Below are positions 21,110 to 33,910 of a stretch of 64,000 bases of DNA, in pieces. Each line of letters starts with the position of its first letter. Within the stretch, counting starts at the first letter, position 1. The translations under genes and the position numbers were made by a program. A model generated the notes under the pieces. It had not been told where the DNA came from. It searched no databases and saw nothing but the letters and a program-made list of their open reading frames with translations. Source of the DNA: Branchiostoma floridae (taxonomy: Eukaryota; Chordata; Leptocardii; Amphioxiformes; Branchiostomatidae); the NCBI RefSeq assembly GCF_000003815.2, contig NC_049997.1:5277082-5341081 (forward strand), given 5' to 3'.

Positions 21110-22740
21110 GGAGAGCTAAAAAGCTTGCGGCTGCCCTACACGAGCGCCACCTAATCCTAATTTTATCGTCCGTTCAGATTTCTAGCCTAATTAATGCATT
21201 CAGAATTTAAAATTTTTAGATGTTATGTAAGCAGGGTTTTAACGATTCATTTTTAACCACACAACGTGCTAAGCTTTTAGGCAATTCTCCAGTAACGTGT
21301 GTATCCGTATGTAAATGCCATCATAATTCATACTTGATGTTTCGGGTCTGCGAAGTGGTATAATGAATAAAGATTTCAAAGATTTATTACTATATATATA
21401 TAGTATAATAAGGGCAAAAAACAGTAACATAATTGTACAATGGTGGCCTGAAGTTAGAAAGTTAGTAACCGTTTAACAAATTAGATAAGTCTACTTATCA
21501 ATAAGTAACAAATAAAGATTAATGTTATAGTAAGCATAGATCAGATAAAGGTAGAAATAATCAACTTATCACGAAATGAGAGCAAACCAAATACAAAAGA
21601 TATCAAAACGATGCTATAAAGAATACTCATAGTGTACATAAACAAATTGAAATATTAAAGATTATTAAATCTAAATTAGAGATTCATCAGTAGTTGCAGA
21701 AAATAGTAAAATTGAATTTCATAATTACTCGTCATCATTTTAAACGGTTATATGAGAATAAAAATAAAAGATAAAAATGTAGAAATACGAAAGAATGAGC
21801 TCATGGGCGTTGTAAACACAACATAACTTGAAAACACCTGTCACTTGTTGCATCATCGCAAAGAATGACTTAGTAGTTTAGGGGGAAATACAATGCAAAT
21901 ATTAGGTAAATATATGTATGTATATTTAAACTTTAGCATTAACTCTGTGAGTGATATATGCATGCAATTTTGGGCAGGATAATTTAACTAGCTACATAGA
22001 GTTTGTTCTTGTATTTAGTAATTGAATATAAAGCTTGTACTAAAGACCATGTACTTTGTCGTATTAAATGTTTATTATGTGTTCGGATTTGTAATGTAAC
22101 AGACTATTTTGTGCAGTGTATTTTTGCCAGAGGGCTATGTTTGGGTTCGCGTTGACGTGTGATTTGATGAACAGAATAACCAATGTATTTCTAATTGGTA
22201 TGTGTTTGGGCCTCATAGCAGTTTTTCTGGAATAGTTTTTTAGAAAGTTTGAATAAGCATTCCTCCAGATTATATTTGACGGATTGGCATAATGTTTTTG
22301 TTGTAGCTATAGATGGCTTTTGATGAAGATGCACATGTTTGATTAGTTAGAGAAAATCACGTTATCTTCAGGTGGTACGGTCATGAAATTAAACTTTCAC
22401 TTTACCTTCACTTTATAAAGAAATATTTATTTCACCAGAAAAGTACAACTCAGGTCAGACTAAACCTGCTTTTCATGCAATCCTGGGCATACATAGAAAC
22501 AACACAATAACAACAAGAGTTCGTAGACCTCAGGCCTGCATGAAATGTAATTGTTGTATGTTGAGATGTTGTGTATTTGTGTGTGTGGGGGCTGTGTATC
22601 TTTGTGTGAATGGCGAGCTATGTGTAGCGGTATGGTTGTTGTAATCATACACTTACCTTGTTTGAATGTGTCATGGTTTGTTGTGGTTTTGGTGTGTGTG
22701 TGTGTGCGAAATAGTGGTTTGATCATTACTACAATGGTTT
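21110..22740. other. AT-rich DNA, no gene seen
   Basis: About 1.6 kb of AT-rich sequence with an ATATATATATA run near 21393 and TG/GT-rich DNA at 22555-22720. I see no gene or clear repeat family. Confidence 0.55.
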
Positions 22741-22935
22741 AATCTGATTTTGTACCCCTCAAAACATGGAGACACCAGAATAATTATTTTTCTATCAGGT
22801 GTGGATACAGTGATATTGACAAAAACAAGATTTTCTGTAAAACTACCAAAATGGTGGTGTGGTCATTACCAACATGGGTTAATCTGGTTATTTATCCTTC
22901 GAAACATGGGGATAGACACCAAAATAAATTTCATA
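22735..22935. repeat. Two diverged tandem copies, about 124 bp apart
   Basis: GGTTTAATCTGATTTTGTAC followed by AAACATGG and ACACCAGAATAA (from 22735) reappears from 22858 as GGGTTAATCTGGTTATTTAT, AAACATGGGG and ACACCAAAATAA. The 136-codon frame 22750-23160 spans both copies and shows no domain. I do not call it a gene. Confidence 0.5.
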
Positions 22936-23404
22936 CCATGTGAAGTTACTGAGATGTTGACAAAAAGAAGATTTTTCTTAATGGCCGCCCTACTTGCATA
23001 TTGTGCGTATTGCCTAATGATGGCAGAGTGGCATAATCCAGATTCTAATAGAGCGCATCTCAGAGGCATAGAAACATCAAAAGAACTTTGTATGAATTAC
23101 ATTGCAAGGTTATGTAAAAATATTGGGTTTGGCAACCAAACTAAGTCTTGTCTTATTTAGGTCCTGTCTAATCATTTGAAGGTCATCACGGCATTATCTT
23201 GGGCGATGCGCTCTATATGCTGAAGAGGGCAACTAGTATGGAAAGTCTTCTTTATATCATGATGAATACCGCATAAACTACACATGATATGATATTAATT
23301 ATATTTCAGCCATACATAGTATGGTGAAATATATTGTATTCGTAATGTTTCTTTCTTCTTTCTCCTGTCAAATCTTCAAAGTGATTCATCTCCGCCGTTC
23401 CTGG

Positions 23405-24130
23405 ACCGAATGACCTGAAATTTGGCACAGGGGTAGAATGGGCCAATACCTTGATGCTTTTTTCTCAGTTTTTTCATATCTGCCTCTAAAATGATTTTAT
23501 TGAGATTTTTTGGTCAATTTTAGACCAGAACTGTATATTTTGGCCCCTGTACCCTGGTATTACAATCAAATGAGCTGAAATTTGACAGAGATGTGCCTTA
23601 ATAATGCCCCCATATAAATTCGATAACACTTTTGGTGTACAGTACAACAAAATGCTTATTTTTGCGATTTTTTGACCAATTTTTGACCAAAAAAGGACAC
23701 TTTTGGCCCCTGTACCTTGGTATTACAACCAAATGAGCTGAAATTTGACAGAGATGTGCCTTGATAATCTCTTCATATAAATTCAATAACACTTTTGGTG
23801 TACAGTAAAACAAAATGCTTATTTTTGCGATTTTTTACCAATTTTTTACCAAAAAAGGACACTTTTGGCTCCTGTACCTTGGTATTGCAACCGAATGAGC
23901 TGAAATTTGACACAGATGTGCCTTGATAATCCCTTCATATAAATTCAATAACACTTTTGGTGTACAGTGCAACAAAATGCTTATTTTTGCGATTTTTGGC
24001 CAATTTTTGACCAAAAAAGGACACTTTTGGCTCCTGTACCCTGGTATTACAATTAAATGACCTGAATTTTGGTATAGATAGGCATTAGATACTTGGTAAC
24101 AAGATTCAAGTAAAATTTTTGACATAAACA
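23405..24130. repeat. About 162-bp tandem repeat, four to five units
   Basis: The phrase AATGAGCTGAAATTTGACA (or AATGACCTGAAATTTGG in the outer units) recurs at about 23409, 23569, 23732, 23894 and 24056, period 160-163 bp. Each unit also has CCTGTACC(C/T)TGGTATTAC, TTTTGGTGTACAGT and a (gac)CAATTTTTGACCAAAAAAGG stretch. Minus-strand frames at 23598-24272 are repeat artefacts. Confidence 0.88.
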
Positions 24131-25395
24131 ACTTTAAAATGATTAATTTTGGCACTTTTCTGAGGGGAAATTTGTTTTCTTTTGGCCTCCTGACGTGACC
24201 TTCCGTGACCCCGCACAGAGCCACACCTGTGCGCGTCAGCCGGAGAGTTAATTGAATCAAAGACCTAGCCAATCAGCGAAGAGGAGGCCAAAGGCTAATT
24301 AATATTCATAAGCGGGGCCTCATGATCCCGTATATAGCAGTGTTCCCGCCAGTGGGAGCGAAGCCCGCCTAAGGCTCTCGCATTTTAGACTATTCAGAAG
24401 GCTTTATATTGTATCAGTTCTTAGGGGCATATCTATGATAATCGCAGCAGTCACTTAACTTCTCTTCAGGAGTTTAGCGTAACACTATTTCAGGTCAAAC
24501 CGTCAAAGGCAACTAAAAACAAACTTTAACGTTACTGAGTTCAACAGTACTTATAACTTGTTATCCGAAGTTGAAACGCTAGCGATGGTATTTTCGCTGC
24601 GCTGTTAGCTCCGTGCGACTGTTGTTGACGGTCTTATAACGGTATATTTTGCACCCCTGTACCCTGGTATGAGTAACATTTGGTATAGATAGGCATAAGA
24701 TAGTTGGTAAAATGATCCAAGTAAAATTTTTGGCATAAAGTACTGTAAAAGGCTTAATTACAGCACTTTTTTTAGGGGAAATTGGTTTTCTTTCGTTCTC
24801 CATGCCATGACCTTTCGGACGTTCACCCCACAGAGCCGACATCTGCACCTGCGTCTAGCCGGCAGGAAGAGTTAATTCAATTAATGGTTCAGCCAATCAG
24901 CGAAGAGGAAAGCGAAGGCTAGTTAATATTCATAAGCGGGACCACACAATACGTTAACTTGAAGACTCAGGCCGTACAGACTTCTCGCCAGGATTTTTTC
25001 AAAGCGTCGGACAGGGGTCCGGGGGCCGCCGAATGTCCCTGGCGGGGTCCAGGGGCAGGGCCACTGTGGGGGGGGGGACCCAGGTGGGCGAAGCCCCCCC
25101 CGGAAGCTCTTGCATTTTAGACTATTGAGAAGGCTTCTTTTATCAGTTTTTTTTAGGGCCATATCTACGATAATCGTAGCAGTCACTTACTTCTCTTCAG
25201 CAGTTTGACTTTAGAATATTTCGGGTCAAAGCTTCAAAGACAACTAAAACCTCATAAACAACAAACTTTACTTAGCTCAACAGTATACAAAAATATTGTA
25301 CGGGTTGCCATCCTTAGTTGAAGCGCTTATTTAGCGCTAGTATCTTCGCTGCGCCGTTAGCCGCCGTGCGACTTTTGTTGACGGTCTGATATCCC
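24055..25395. repeat. Large tandem duplication with CCAAT and inverted-type motifs
   Basis: Two copies of a 580-740 bp block, 24055-24640 and 24655-25395. Both contain GGTATAGATAGGCAT, a CACAGAGCC segment, AGCCAATCAGCGAAGAGG, TTAATATTCATAAGCGGG, GCATTTTAGACTATT and CTTCGCTGCGC(C/T)GTTAG in the same order. The second copy has about 100 extra GC-rich bases (24990-25100, including runs of G and C). The first copy has a TATATAG at 24331 about 55 bp after its CCAAT. The layout recalls a duplicated promoter, but no transcript is visible. Confidence 0.7.
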
Positions 25396-25399
25396 TACG

Positions 25400-27080
25400 T
25401 CGCCGCCTCGCTGATATTCCCACGGACATTTTTCAAGAAAAATACCCAGCAAAAACGCTGTTCTGCGTCAAATTCTATTCTATAAAACATGTGGGACTCA
25501 GTGTTACAGTCTAAATATTTTGTAGAAGCACCGCTGTAGGAAAGAAGGTCCAAGCAATGTAAAACATCACGTAGCATGAAGTTCGCTGTCAACTGGCACA
25601 CAGCACATGACTGTTTGAAACTCTAAGTCTAATCAACAGCCGTGTTTGATTGATAGCCGGCGGTCCTTTGATGAAGTCGGCGAAAGGTGCGTTAGTTAGA
25701 AAATCTGCGTTTAGTTTTGATACGTAATTATAAGTTAGACAGTGGCGAGAATGATTATTTTCTCATCAATATTTCTCTTCAGAATTATTTGAACTTAATT
25801 GTACATCTAAACAATTGGCTTACCTGTGCAATGTTTATATGATTAATGATCAGTGTACTGAAATCATGTGTAACGTATGGCTCCTAGTCAATAGATCAGC
25901 ATTTTCTCTATAGTGACCACCTGTCTATAGTGGCCACATTTCCTAGTGCTGTTGTTGTTTGACATAAACTTTGAACATTTAAATTGTAAGTAACTTTAAA
26001 CTGCCAGAGTTTCAGCACAATAAAACACTCTCAGCGCCAGGGTATGAACAGACTGACCAGACAGACGAAAATAAATCCTCGAACAAGGTTCAATCGTATC
26101 TTCCGGGTCTGGCAGGAAGTTGTTAAACTAAAATAAGAATAGGCTCGATGGCTGATTGCATACAAAGTAAAACAGTTTAACAGTTTTACAGCTTGAACGC
26201 TCCTACAGTACATGCACCTGCTTGATAATTATTAAATCGTATGCCCTACTTGAATAAAAAAAGTTCACTGCAATAATAAATGTACCCACATCACAAGGAG
26301 CTTATACTTTTTTAAACTTACACCTAGTTATCGTACTGAAAATTGTTAATGACATTACATGAAGTCATTCAACAATTTTCAGTCATGGTGAAAATTTTCT
26401 GAATGGAAGGTGCGATTATTGTCATTTTCTGAAAAATAGAAGCAAGCTCTGTTTTTACCTGGAATCAATTCACAATACCAGTCCACTTTGGGGGATAATG
26501 TACTGTTAATATGATGTTCCATTTTTGCGCAGGGGTGATTTGGAACAGTCCAATGTTGCGTGGGAAGGGGTATGGCTGAAATATGCTGTATTTGCTCTTA
26601 AGCAAATGTTGGCCTTTCTAGTGTGGTCGCTATGTTCATGTTGTAACAAAGACATTATAAAATGAAGGTATTGAAGTCAAAAGGCCAGTAACATTCTGTT
26701 TGTACATACAGTTTGTATACATATAGTTGTCAGGCACATGGCAGTAATCACATGTATATCAGGAATAGTATCAAAATGACACAATGAAGAACTGGTAACC
26801 TTTAGCGCAAAACACCTGATCATCTGTAACACTGGACACACAACCATATAATACAGTGTAGGTCCTAGTCATGACTTCTACTGGCACAATTTAAAGCCAC
26901 TCTTCATTCCAGATATCACATGACATCCCAACCATTTACCCAATATAAATACCAAATCCTATGATAAACATATACACCAAAACAAACACACACAATCATA
27001 CAACATCGCACCAAATACAACATCACATATGAATATCAGTACAGTAGACAACCAATACAGGGGCATACAAAAAACCATAC
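25400..27080. other. No gene seen
   Basis: Non-coding, AT-rich DNA with CA-rich stretches near 26940-27060. No repeat family or RNA gene recognised. Confidence 0.5.
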
Positions 27081-27086
27081 ACATAC

Positions 27087-27158
27087 CACTCTCTTACGCT
27101 GACACTCTATCTCCTTCTCCTCCACCTTAGAAACTCGTATGTTCTTGCGTTTCCCCAT
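27087..27158 (-). CDS. Possible first coding exon of an unknown minus-strand gene
   Basis: On the minus strand an ATG at 27158 opens a 24-codon stretch, MGKRKNIRVSKV followed by EEKEIECQRKRV, which ends in phase 0 at a good donor GTATGT (27081-27086). The basic, charged start resembles many real N-termini, but the exon is too short to prove anything. No continuing exon was found downstream on that strand. I do not recognise the family. Confidence 0.28.
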
Positions 27159-27159
27159 G

Positions 27160-28060
27160 ATGACCAAACACGCTCATAACCTCGTATCAATCAGATTCAT
27201 CCATATAATCAAATCAACGGGGCCTAAGCAAATAAAACGATAGTTATCCGAGCATTAAACGAATATTGAGGACCTATTACAGTTTATCATAGTTGAATCT
27301 TATTATTGATCGTAATTATCTTTTTAAAAACGTTCAGATGAAAAAGACAATTAATGTAAATAAAAGTATAAATATGATGGAATAGGCTATAGCTTGAAAA
27401 CAATCAGGATAAACTTGGAACACCGGTCCAGCGATGTATTAGTCAATAAATCAATGAATAAATCGTTCAGTTATTCATTATGGTGGATGGTGGCTACAGC
27501 CAGTTGACGTCACGTTTATCATTTCACAAATAATTAATTCATATTTTGGGATAGAGTAATGTTGAAAATGGTATAAAAGCGCCAATGTATACAGTATATA
27601 TTCTACAACGTTTGTATTTCATTGTTACTTACATGTTGTAATGCATGCGTAAGGGTAGGCTAGTGTTAAAATGACAAGGAAGTGCAAGTGTAAATATTCA
27701 CCTATGTTTATTATATAGTAAAGAAATTGATTCTTAGGGAGAGAAAAAACGTGATGGGTAAATACATGTATTCATATTCTATAAACTGAAGAGTAAAATT
27801 TACATGGTGATATATCGTTTTTTGTGTGCATAAGATAAAGTCTCTACTGAAGACTTTGTAATTTTCGTATCAAGTTAAGGCCAACAAAGTTGAACATGTA
27901 TGGAGGTATGTTATGTCATTGGCTCAAGGTATTGAAATGCTTAGCTGATATGTTAAACTTCCTCAGAAGGTCATGTTTGGGTTTAGATTATGTTTTGGTG
28001 TCTGTCAACATTTTCACTCAATGTTGTCCTATTCTTTAGGCGAAAAGGCCTGATATGCAG
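27160..28060. other. No feature seen
   Basis: AT-rich DNA. A TGACGTCA occurs near 27508. No gene recognised. Confidence 0.5.
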
Positions 28061-28064
28061 ACGG

Positions 28065-28585
28065 ATACCACATATTCCAATTTGCAACACCTGACGGATG
28101 CTGATAGATTCTGACGGATTCCCAAAAAATCAGGGATCCCCAAAAATTCACGGTTCTCACATACATCCGCAACGCATTCGTAGGTATCCGTAACTCGCGG
28201 TGGATACAAAAACGGAATTCGTATGCTTACGTACTTTGTGACGGATGCTATCACTGCATCCGTATGAACTTACTTTATACGTATGCGCGCCTAGCACTCT
28301 TGTTTATGAGCAAAATATCATTTTTAGAGTGGCCATATCTTTCCCTCCTTTTTGTACCTCGGATACCACAGTTTGTAACGTCAATACAAGTGAGACAATC
28401 CACGTTACGCTAGACACCAGGATACTCGGATTCGTAAGGATGCACAATGTGTTTTTTATGCATCCGTGTTTCTCTCCACTGGAGCAGCGCATTGTAGGTA
28501 ATCTTGGGATATATTGAATATGCGACTCTGTAGTTTTTGGCATCCGTACACTGGAGCGGTGTATTGTGGGTAATTCAATCGTTGT
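28065..28585. repeat. Degenerate CGGATNC/GNATCCG-rich repeat with palindromic words
   Basis: Words such as GACGGATGC, GCATCCGTA, GTATCCG and GACGGATTC recur on both strands through this 500 bp. CACTGGAGC(A/G)G(C/T)G(C/T)ATTGT(A/G)GGTAAT occurs twice (near 28478 and 28550). It looks like a decayed inverted-repeat element or a diverged palindromic array. Confidence 0.45.
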
Positions 28586-28599
28586 CTCTCTGACCAATC

Positions 28600-29330
28600 A
28601 GACGGCACATCAGTCAGTTTTAGTCAGCATTGTCCGTCAGGACCGCCATCTTTTTGTGGCTCAAACTCTTTGAGTTTTAAAACGTTGAACTCGGGATATG
28701 GATTTGCCCACATATGTGCGGGAGCTTCTGTAGCAGGGTGATGTTTAAGGTGTGACCAAACTCAAGTGGCAGTCGACGGCCGGGATGATTAAGGACTGAA
28801 ACAGCAAGCCTTTTTTGTAGTTCGGCGTTGTAGGGCCCTTTTAGATCACTGTCCAGCGGATCTCATTGCAAAGTACGTTTTATACGATGATGTTCCCAAC
28901 AATACCCGCTTTGAATTCATCTTTGTGACTATATTCCTTGCTGACTGGTAACCAGTAGCACTTTTCGTATCGTTGGGCTAAATAGAAGCTTATCAGAAAA
29001 CAACACGTACAAATGCTCCCCCCCCCCCCGCCCCAAAACAAAGCCTTCAAAACACAAGTCACAAGCACGACCTTGAGTAAATGTTGTCTTCTTCTGGACA
29101 AATTTGAATCGTCATCAACACAATATTTTCTGTGCATATATGTTTGTTCCAAGTCTGGCATTTATTCTCATAAGAACATTCTGTTTCAACGGTGTTTACG
29201 ATTTATGTTTATGTGCGACTAGAGCACAATGCAACGTCCGGTGGGGGATAGCAACCTGTCACTGATTATGGAACACAAGGATGTTTCTGCCGTGCCGTCC
29301 CGTGGGACTTTTTGGCAAAGATAATGCGGA
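28600..29330. other. No gene supported
   Basis: Contains a short ATG frame near 28699 that stops after 11 codons, and a C-run at 29018. No feature supported. Confidence 0.45.
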
Positions 29331-29660
29331 ATGTGGCGGAGTTTGTATGTGTCTATGTATGTGTGTGTGTAGAACACCGGCATAACTGGAGAACGCCTGG
29401 ATGGATTGTATTGATATTTGGTATGTGGGTAGATCTTGATAACACCTTGAAATGATTAGATTTTGAACCCCTAGAGGCTTGTTATGGTACTGCAGTGGAA
29501 CTTCCTGTTTCGATATCTCGAGTTCTGGACAAGCTGTGGTCGTGATATTTGAGTGGTAGATAGCTCTTGGGGCTGAGAGTAAGTGTTGTAGGTCTGAACC
29601 TCCTAGCGGCTTGTTTTGGAACTACAGGGGCTCGTTTAGCGTCAGACTTTGAAAGGGGAT
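29330..29660 (+). repeat. Dispersed repeat family, copy A
   Basis: Shares with 37380-37640 the ordered words GAAATGATTAGATTTTG, CCCCTAG, TGGTACTGCAG, AACTTCC, TATCTCG and ACAAGCT(G/A)TGGTC. A reverse-strand relative lies at 61010-61300. Nearby phrases such as TTTGCATAATTAATGAGGAA accompany several copies. Its protein-like frames are not conserved. Confidence 0.7.
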
Positions 29661-30570
29661 AACTCAAGATGGGGTGGACGGATCGTCGTGATTTTTGGTA
29701 TGTACATGTATATGGAATAAGTGATGCTTTATATAATTAGATGTTGATTATGATTCTGATTTGCATAACCCCACTTGTTCATTCATAGGAATTCGACATG
29801 TCACATTGGTAACTGAGAAGAATATTGATAGATGAATATTATGCAAATAAAGGCCTTATTTGCATAATTAATGAGGAAATGCTATAATCCCATTGTGGTA
29901 AATGACAGGGTCCTCTTACTTGGACGCTATTTGGAAGCTATGTAAAGGTTAACATTTGGAAGCTATGTAAAGGTTAACATTATTGAACATTGATTATGCA
30001 ACTGAGGACCTCATTTGCATAAATTATGAAAAATGCAATAAATGCCTTCTTTCTTACCGTAGATTGTGTACATCTGCTATTAGGGGGAGAATATGATCCA
30101 CTAATATAATTCATGCAAATGAGAATCGTATTGCACAATTCATGACAAACATAACCAATACACCAGTTGTAAAGGTTAAGGTTATTTGGCGAACGTATGG
30201 GCTCGTGGAACTCTATTTTTTCATTCAGAAGGCGGACCTACATTCTCGGGCCATGTCAACAGCTGGGAGAAGACTGGACTCCAGGAAAGGCACAGAATGA
30301 ATTAAGCTGGGTGCAATCAGGGCGTAACTAGGCTGAAGAGAAGTAAAGCAGTCTGCAGTAAAGAGAACCCTCTGGTGCTGTTGTGAGAAGCTGGACGTAC
30401 TGATACTACAAGTCATGTTAATTGTATGTTGATTTACCAGCTCGATTTACTTTCACCATTCGTATCCTGTAGCCGGATGTGGAATTTCCTTGGAGTTGAA
30501 CATCGCGAAGACTTTGATTTGTAAAGAAACAGATACTCATAGTTAGCAAGATTAGCTACAGACTGCTAAG
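29661..30570. other. No gene; repeat-like AT-rich DNA
   Basis: Contains a short direct duplication AACATTTGGAAGCTATGTAA at about 29930-29975 and words like TTTGCATAA that recur in dispersed repeats. No gene seen. Confidence 0.5.
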
Positions 30571-30574
30571 TCAG

Positions 30575-30945
30575 ATTTTTCGCTCAAACACACAAGTTTT
30601 ATAAGGCTTTAGAGCCGTTATACGCTATGGAGCGATACATAGGAACTTTGAAATTAAAAATCGAAAAAAAGTCGTGAAATGGCTCATTTTGCTTGTAAAC
30701 ACTTCTATTAAGTCTGTTCCATCGTATAATACTGTAAAAACCAGTTTAGAAAAAAATGATATTGAAAATACATTAGACGCGTTTTTTTCTCTCAAACACG
30801 TATCATAAGGCTTTTGGAGCCGTCTTACGCTATGCAGCGATACATAGCAACTTTGCAATTAAAAATCGAAAAAAGCCGCGAAAGGGCTCGTTTTGCTTGT
30901 AAACACTTATATGATAGTGTAAAAATGGGTTTTAAAAAATCCATT
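30575..30945. repeat. Two tandem copies about 205 bp apart
   Basis: The block with CTCAAACAC, ATAAGGCTTT, GAGCCGT(T/C)(A/T)TACGCTATG, AGCGATACATAG and AATTAAAAATCGAAAAAA occurs at 30583 and again at 30790. The copies are clearly diverged. Confidence 0.8.
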
Positions 30946-31429
30946 GATAAAGCCGGCTGTACAATTCATGTGAATGCCGGCCAAATATGTAGAATCGGTC
31001 AGAGCTCGCCGAAGTTCAACATCGCCCGAGCATCGGATGTATTTTTTGTTGAAAAACTGCCCTTGACATATTGACTGCTCGGGTGACGTGTGTAAAAAAC
31101 ACTGATAAATATATAAATCCCCCATGAGATGGTAGCATCTCGTGGATATGGACGAAGTGAGAATCAAATAATCCGGTAAGAAGCTAATATTTGGATCAAG
31201 TTTGACCTCTGAGTTTTTGGAAAATATGCAGAGCATGCGTGGGGTGGAACCCCCCAAACCATGATATAAACAGGAAGTTAGCAATAGACTAATCCAAAAT
31301 ATCATAAAAGGTCGCCGAGGCCTCGCAGAATTAATCGCTAGCTAAAAAGAAAGTCTACATTTATTTTGTTTGACTCAATTTTTTCCAGCATCTCGTTCCT
31401 TCTGTCTTACCTAACGTTACTGGTGTAGC
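30946..31429. other. No feature seen
   Basis: Unremarkable DNA between the tandem copies and the inverted-repeat element. Confidence 0.45.
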
Positions 31430-31602
31430 TACTCTCCAAGCAGAGTTTGTTGGGAAAAATCGTGACCTTTTCCGTTCATCCATCCATTTTTTTTCGACCG
31501 ACCTCCCCACCAAGTGATGGGAAGTGATGGGAAGGCCGGTCGAAAAAATTGGATGAAAGGAAAAGGTCACGATGTTTCCCACCAAACTCTGCCTGGAGAG
31601 TA
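31430..31602. mobile_element. Short TIR element, TACTCTCC family
   Basis: Starts TACTCTCCAAGCAGAGTTTG and ends with its complement-like CAAACTCTGCCTGGAGAGTA. The arms extend inward through AAATCGTGACCTTTTCC and the reverse. It is the same family as 44407-44537. No convincing target duplication is visible here, perhaps because of age. Confidence 0.75.
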
Positions 31603-31794
31603 CGTGCAACGTCTGTTCGCCTGTAACGTAATGAGCACAATGATTTAAATCTTGGTAGACATTCATCTAAGGCTTTTTTACTTTATGATTATGACAAAAG
31701 CTGCCCCTACTTAATCACCAAAGTTGTGTATCTTTACTTCTGGGTGAGACAGAGAGGTTAATGACCACCATTCGTTTTATTAGTAACACCATGG

Positions 31795-32130
31795 TACCTC
31801 TCTCCGAAAAAGCTGAGCAATAAAGATGGTCTATGTTTGGACACATCCTCAGGATGCCACAACACACAACTGCACAAAAATTCCTTGAATTCGCCATTCT
31901 AGGTTCCAACAGATTCAAGGCATGCAAGGGAAGACTTTGTGTCAACCTGCTCAGCCTGCTGAAAGCAGACCTAAAGCACAGAGGTCGAGCTTTTCCTACA
32001 ACAGGAAAGAAACTCCAAGAGCTAGGGAACTTTGCAGGATGCAAAGCACGATGGAAAAGGATGAGGAAAGACTGAATGCAGCTGCAGGACTTTCTAAAGA
32101 CTGTAGATGCAGAACACAGTGACTGATGAT
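31795..32130 (+). mobile_element. LINE 3' fragment ending in TGATGATGATG
   Basis: The frame 31833-32075 encodes the C-terminus of a LINE RT protein: MFGHILRMPQHTTAQKFL, then KGRLCVNLLSLLKADL and KARWKRM. Upstream, in frame, sits SEKAEQ then a stop and RWSMFGHIL. It ends in GTGACTGATGATGATGATTC, a trinucleotide tail typical of RTE/Nimb-like LINEs. It is heavily 5'-truncated. Confidence 0.7.
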
Positions 32131-32460
32131 GATGATTCGTATTATTTAAAAGCACGTGATATTTAAGGGGCGAGACACGCGCCCGAACACAAATCGAGCG
32201 TGCCTGAGCCACCTTACCTCAACCGAGGATTGCAAAAATAGAATTCTCCAAAGTATAGTTGGGTTGAGCTGTTTTTGCTTCAATAGTTGTGCCCGGAAAT
32301 ATGGGTAATAGTGTTTTGTCCTGGTGGAAGGTAGATGGTTGCATCCTTCCGATACACATAAAGTGAGCACGTCGGTAGAACGGACTGCGCCTGCGCGAAA
32401 AGGATAGACATGCTAAACTCCCGGTTTACTAAAGGACCGCATTTAAGAATGTACGTGCGT

Positions 32461-33172
32461 ATAGAGTCCATTCCAAGACACCGTGCGGATGTTTGTTGCC
32501 ATTGTTTAGAATTTATCTTAAAGTTTTGTAATTATATGTCTAACATTTGATAATTCAGAAATACTTTTAAAACTATTTCAACTTTATGAATATTTCCCTG
32601 GCCCTGTAAAACTTTGGAAATATTCATGGTGTGGAATTGGATACTTCTAATGGTTTCTAAATAATGATAACAGCATTCTACCATTATTTACCATTTTTTA
32701 CCATTTTCTACCATTTTTTGTAAATGGTTCAGTGGGCTGGGAAGATAGCAATTTACACATCCTTGCAAAGTATGGTTGGGTGCCATGCAACAATGGCCCA
32801 CTACAAAGGATCCACCAGTGCCCAGCAGTGAAATCTAAAAATATACAGATGCAACAATAGGGCTTACTTTTATGGGGGCAATAAACTAATTTCACAATTT
32901 GGCAAAGTTTACAAATATTTGTAAATATTTGTAAATGTGAAATATTCACGCAGAAGTTTCACAATTATTCTAAATAAAGATATTTTTGTACAGTTACTTT
33001 CAAAATATTTCTAAAATATTCAAAGGAATTCAAAAAGATGAGTGTTTTCTCAGTCAATTTTTTTTTTAAAGAATTTAATTATTGTGGCTCAGATATTCTT
33101 TTATTCAAAATAATTCAGACTAATTACAAATATCACCTAAAAACCCGCATGGTGACTTGGAATGGACTCTAT
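32461..33172. mobile_element. TIR element, TAGAGTCCATTCCAAG family, full-length
   Basis: The left end TAGAGTCCATTCCAAGACAC and the right end GTGACTTGGAATGGACTCTA are inverted repeats of about 30 bp. TATA flanks both ends, so the duplication is TA or TATA. The 700-bp interior has no coding capacity and is made of words like GAATATTTC, AAATATTT and TACCATTTTTTACCATTT. Other ends of the family lie at 37883 and at 52813-52835. Confidence 0.75.
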
Positions 33173-33220
33173 AAGGGCAAAATCCTGTGTAACATTTTAC
33201 ATGAAACCATGTCTGTAAAA

Positions 33221-33416
33221 TACTGTAAATGCAGAAATGTTCGCGGTGGTTTAATGTTCGCGGTTTTCGCGGTGGCCAGTTCACCGCGAATATTTGTCCA
33301 TGGCATTAAGAGACTACAGTGCATGGTGCTACCGCGAACTTAAAACCACCGCGAATAGTCCTTTTTTCCCGCTACCGCGAAATTAAATCCCCGCGAACTT
33401 AAATGCATTTACAGTA
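33221..33416. mobile_element. Palindromic TA-flanked element (TACTGTAAATGCA ends)
   Basis: Ends TACTGTAAATGCA and TGCATTTACAGTA are perfect inverted repeats. The interior is built of GTTCGCGGT and ACCGCGAAC words in opposite orientation. A TA duplication suggests a mobilised Tc1/mariner-type MITE. This type of element is widespread in animals. Confidence 0.75.
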
Positions 33417-33910
33417 TACTGTGCAACAGGCGGGATTTCAATGCAACGTTGACCAAACCACTAGGTTTCGCGCAGGCGCAGTACGTTCTACCGATGCACA
33501 TAAAGTGTACCTAACCGTCAGGTCTACAACACAAACACATGTACCTAATTTCATTGCAATCAGGCGTACCACCGGGAATATATACAGCAAACATGCACAC
33601 ACTGTAAACATTACCTCAATTTCATGGAGGTGGAAAGGAAAGGTCAATGAACGGTAGAATGTCAAGGAAAGGTAGAATGTATTTTAAGATTGTTTTCGAT
33701 ACCTCTCTTTTGATATGAAGCGAACAAAGAAAACGATTACGTGTCTGCATGATTGGTCTCGACTGAAGAATGTGAGCTGTTTGTTACTCACTCAATATGA
33801 TTTTCTTTCATCTTTGTTTTCTAATTTCTTCATTTTTCACATTATGTTTCGGACCCCGACTGAAGCAGGGCGTGTGTTTTTTGCTGTCCAGAATCCTAGC
33901 AAATCACACC
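33417..33910 (+). promoter_or_regulatory. Presumed upstream region of the lectin gene
   Basis: About 500 bp before the inferred start codon. I see no strong TATA box. The stretch beginning near 33830 (TTTTTCACATTATG) may be the 5' leader. Nothing else is supported. Confidence 0.25.

Noticed and set aside
22750..23160. 136-codon frame as a gene
   Set aside because: It spans two diverged tandem copies and shows no domain or splice context.
23390..24130. CRISPR-like array
   Set aside because: The 162-bp units are direct tandem repeats without spacers, in a eukaryotic setting.
28699..28731. Short MDLPTYVRELL frame as a protein N-terminus
   Set aside because: Stops after 11 codons and no continuation in any frame was recognised. 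It may be a relic of a mobile-element gene, but I cannot support it.
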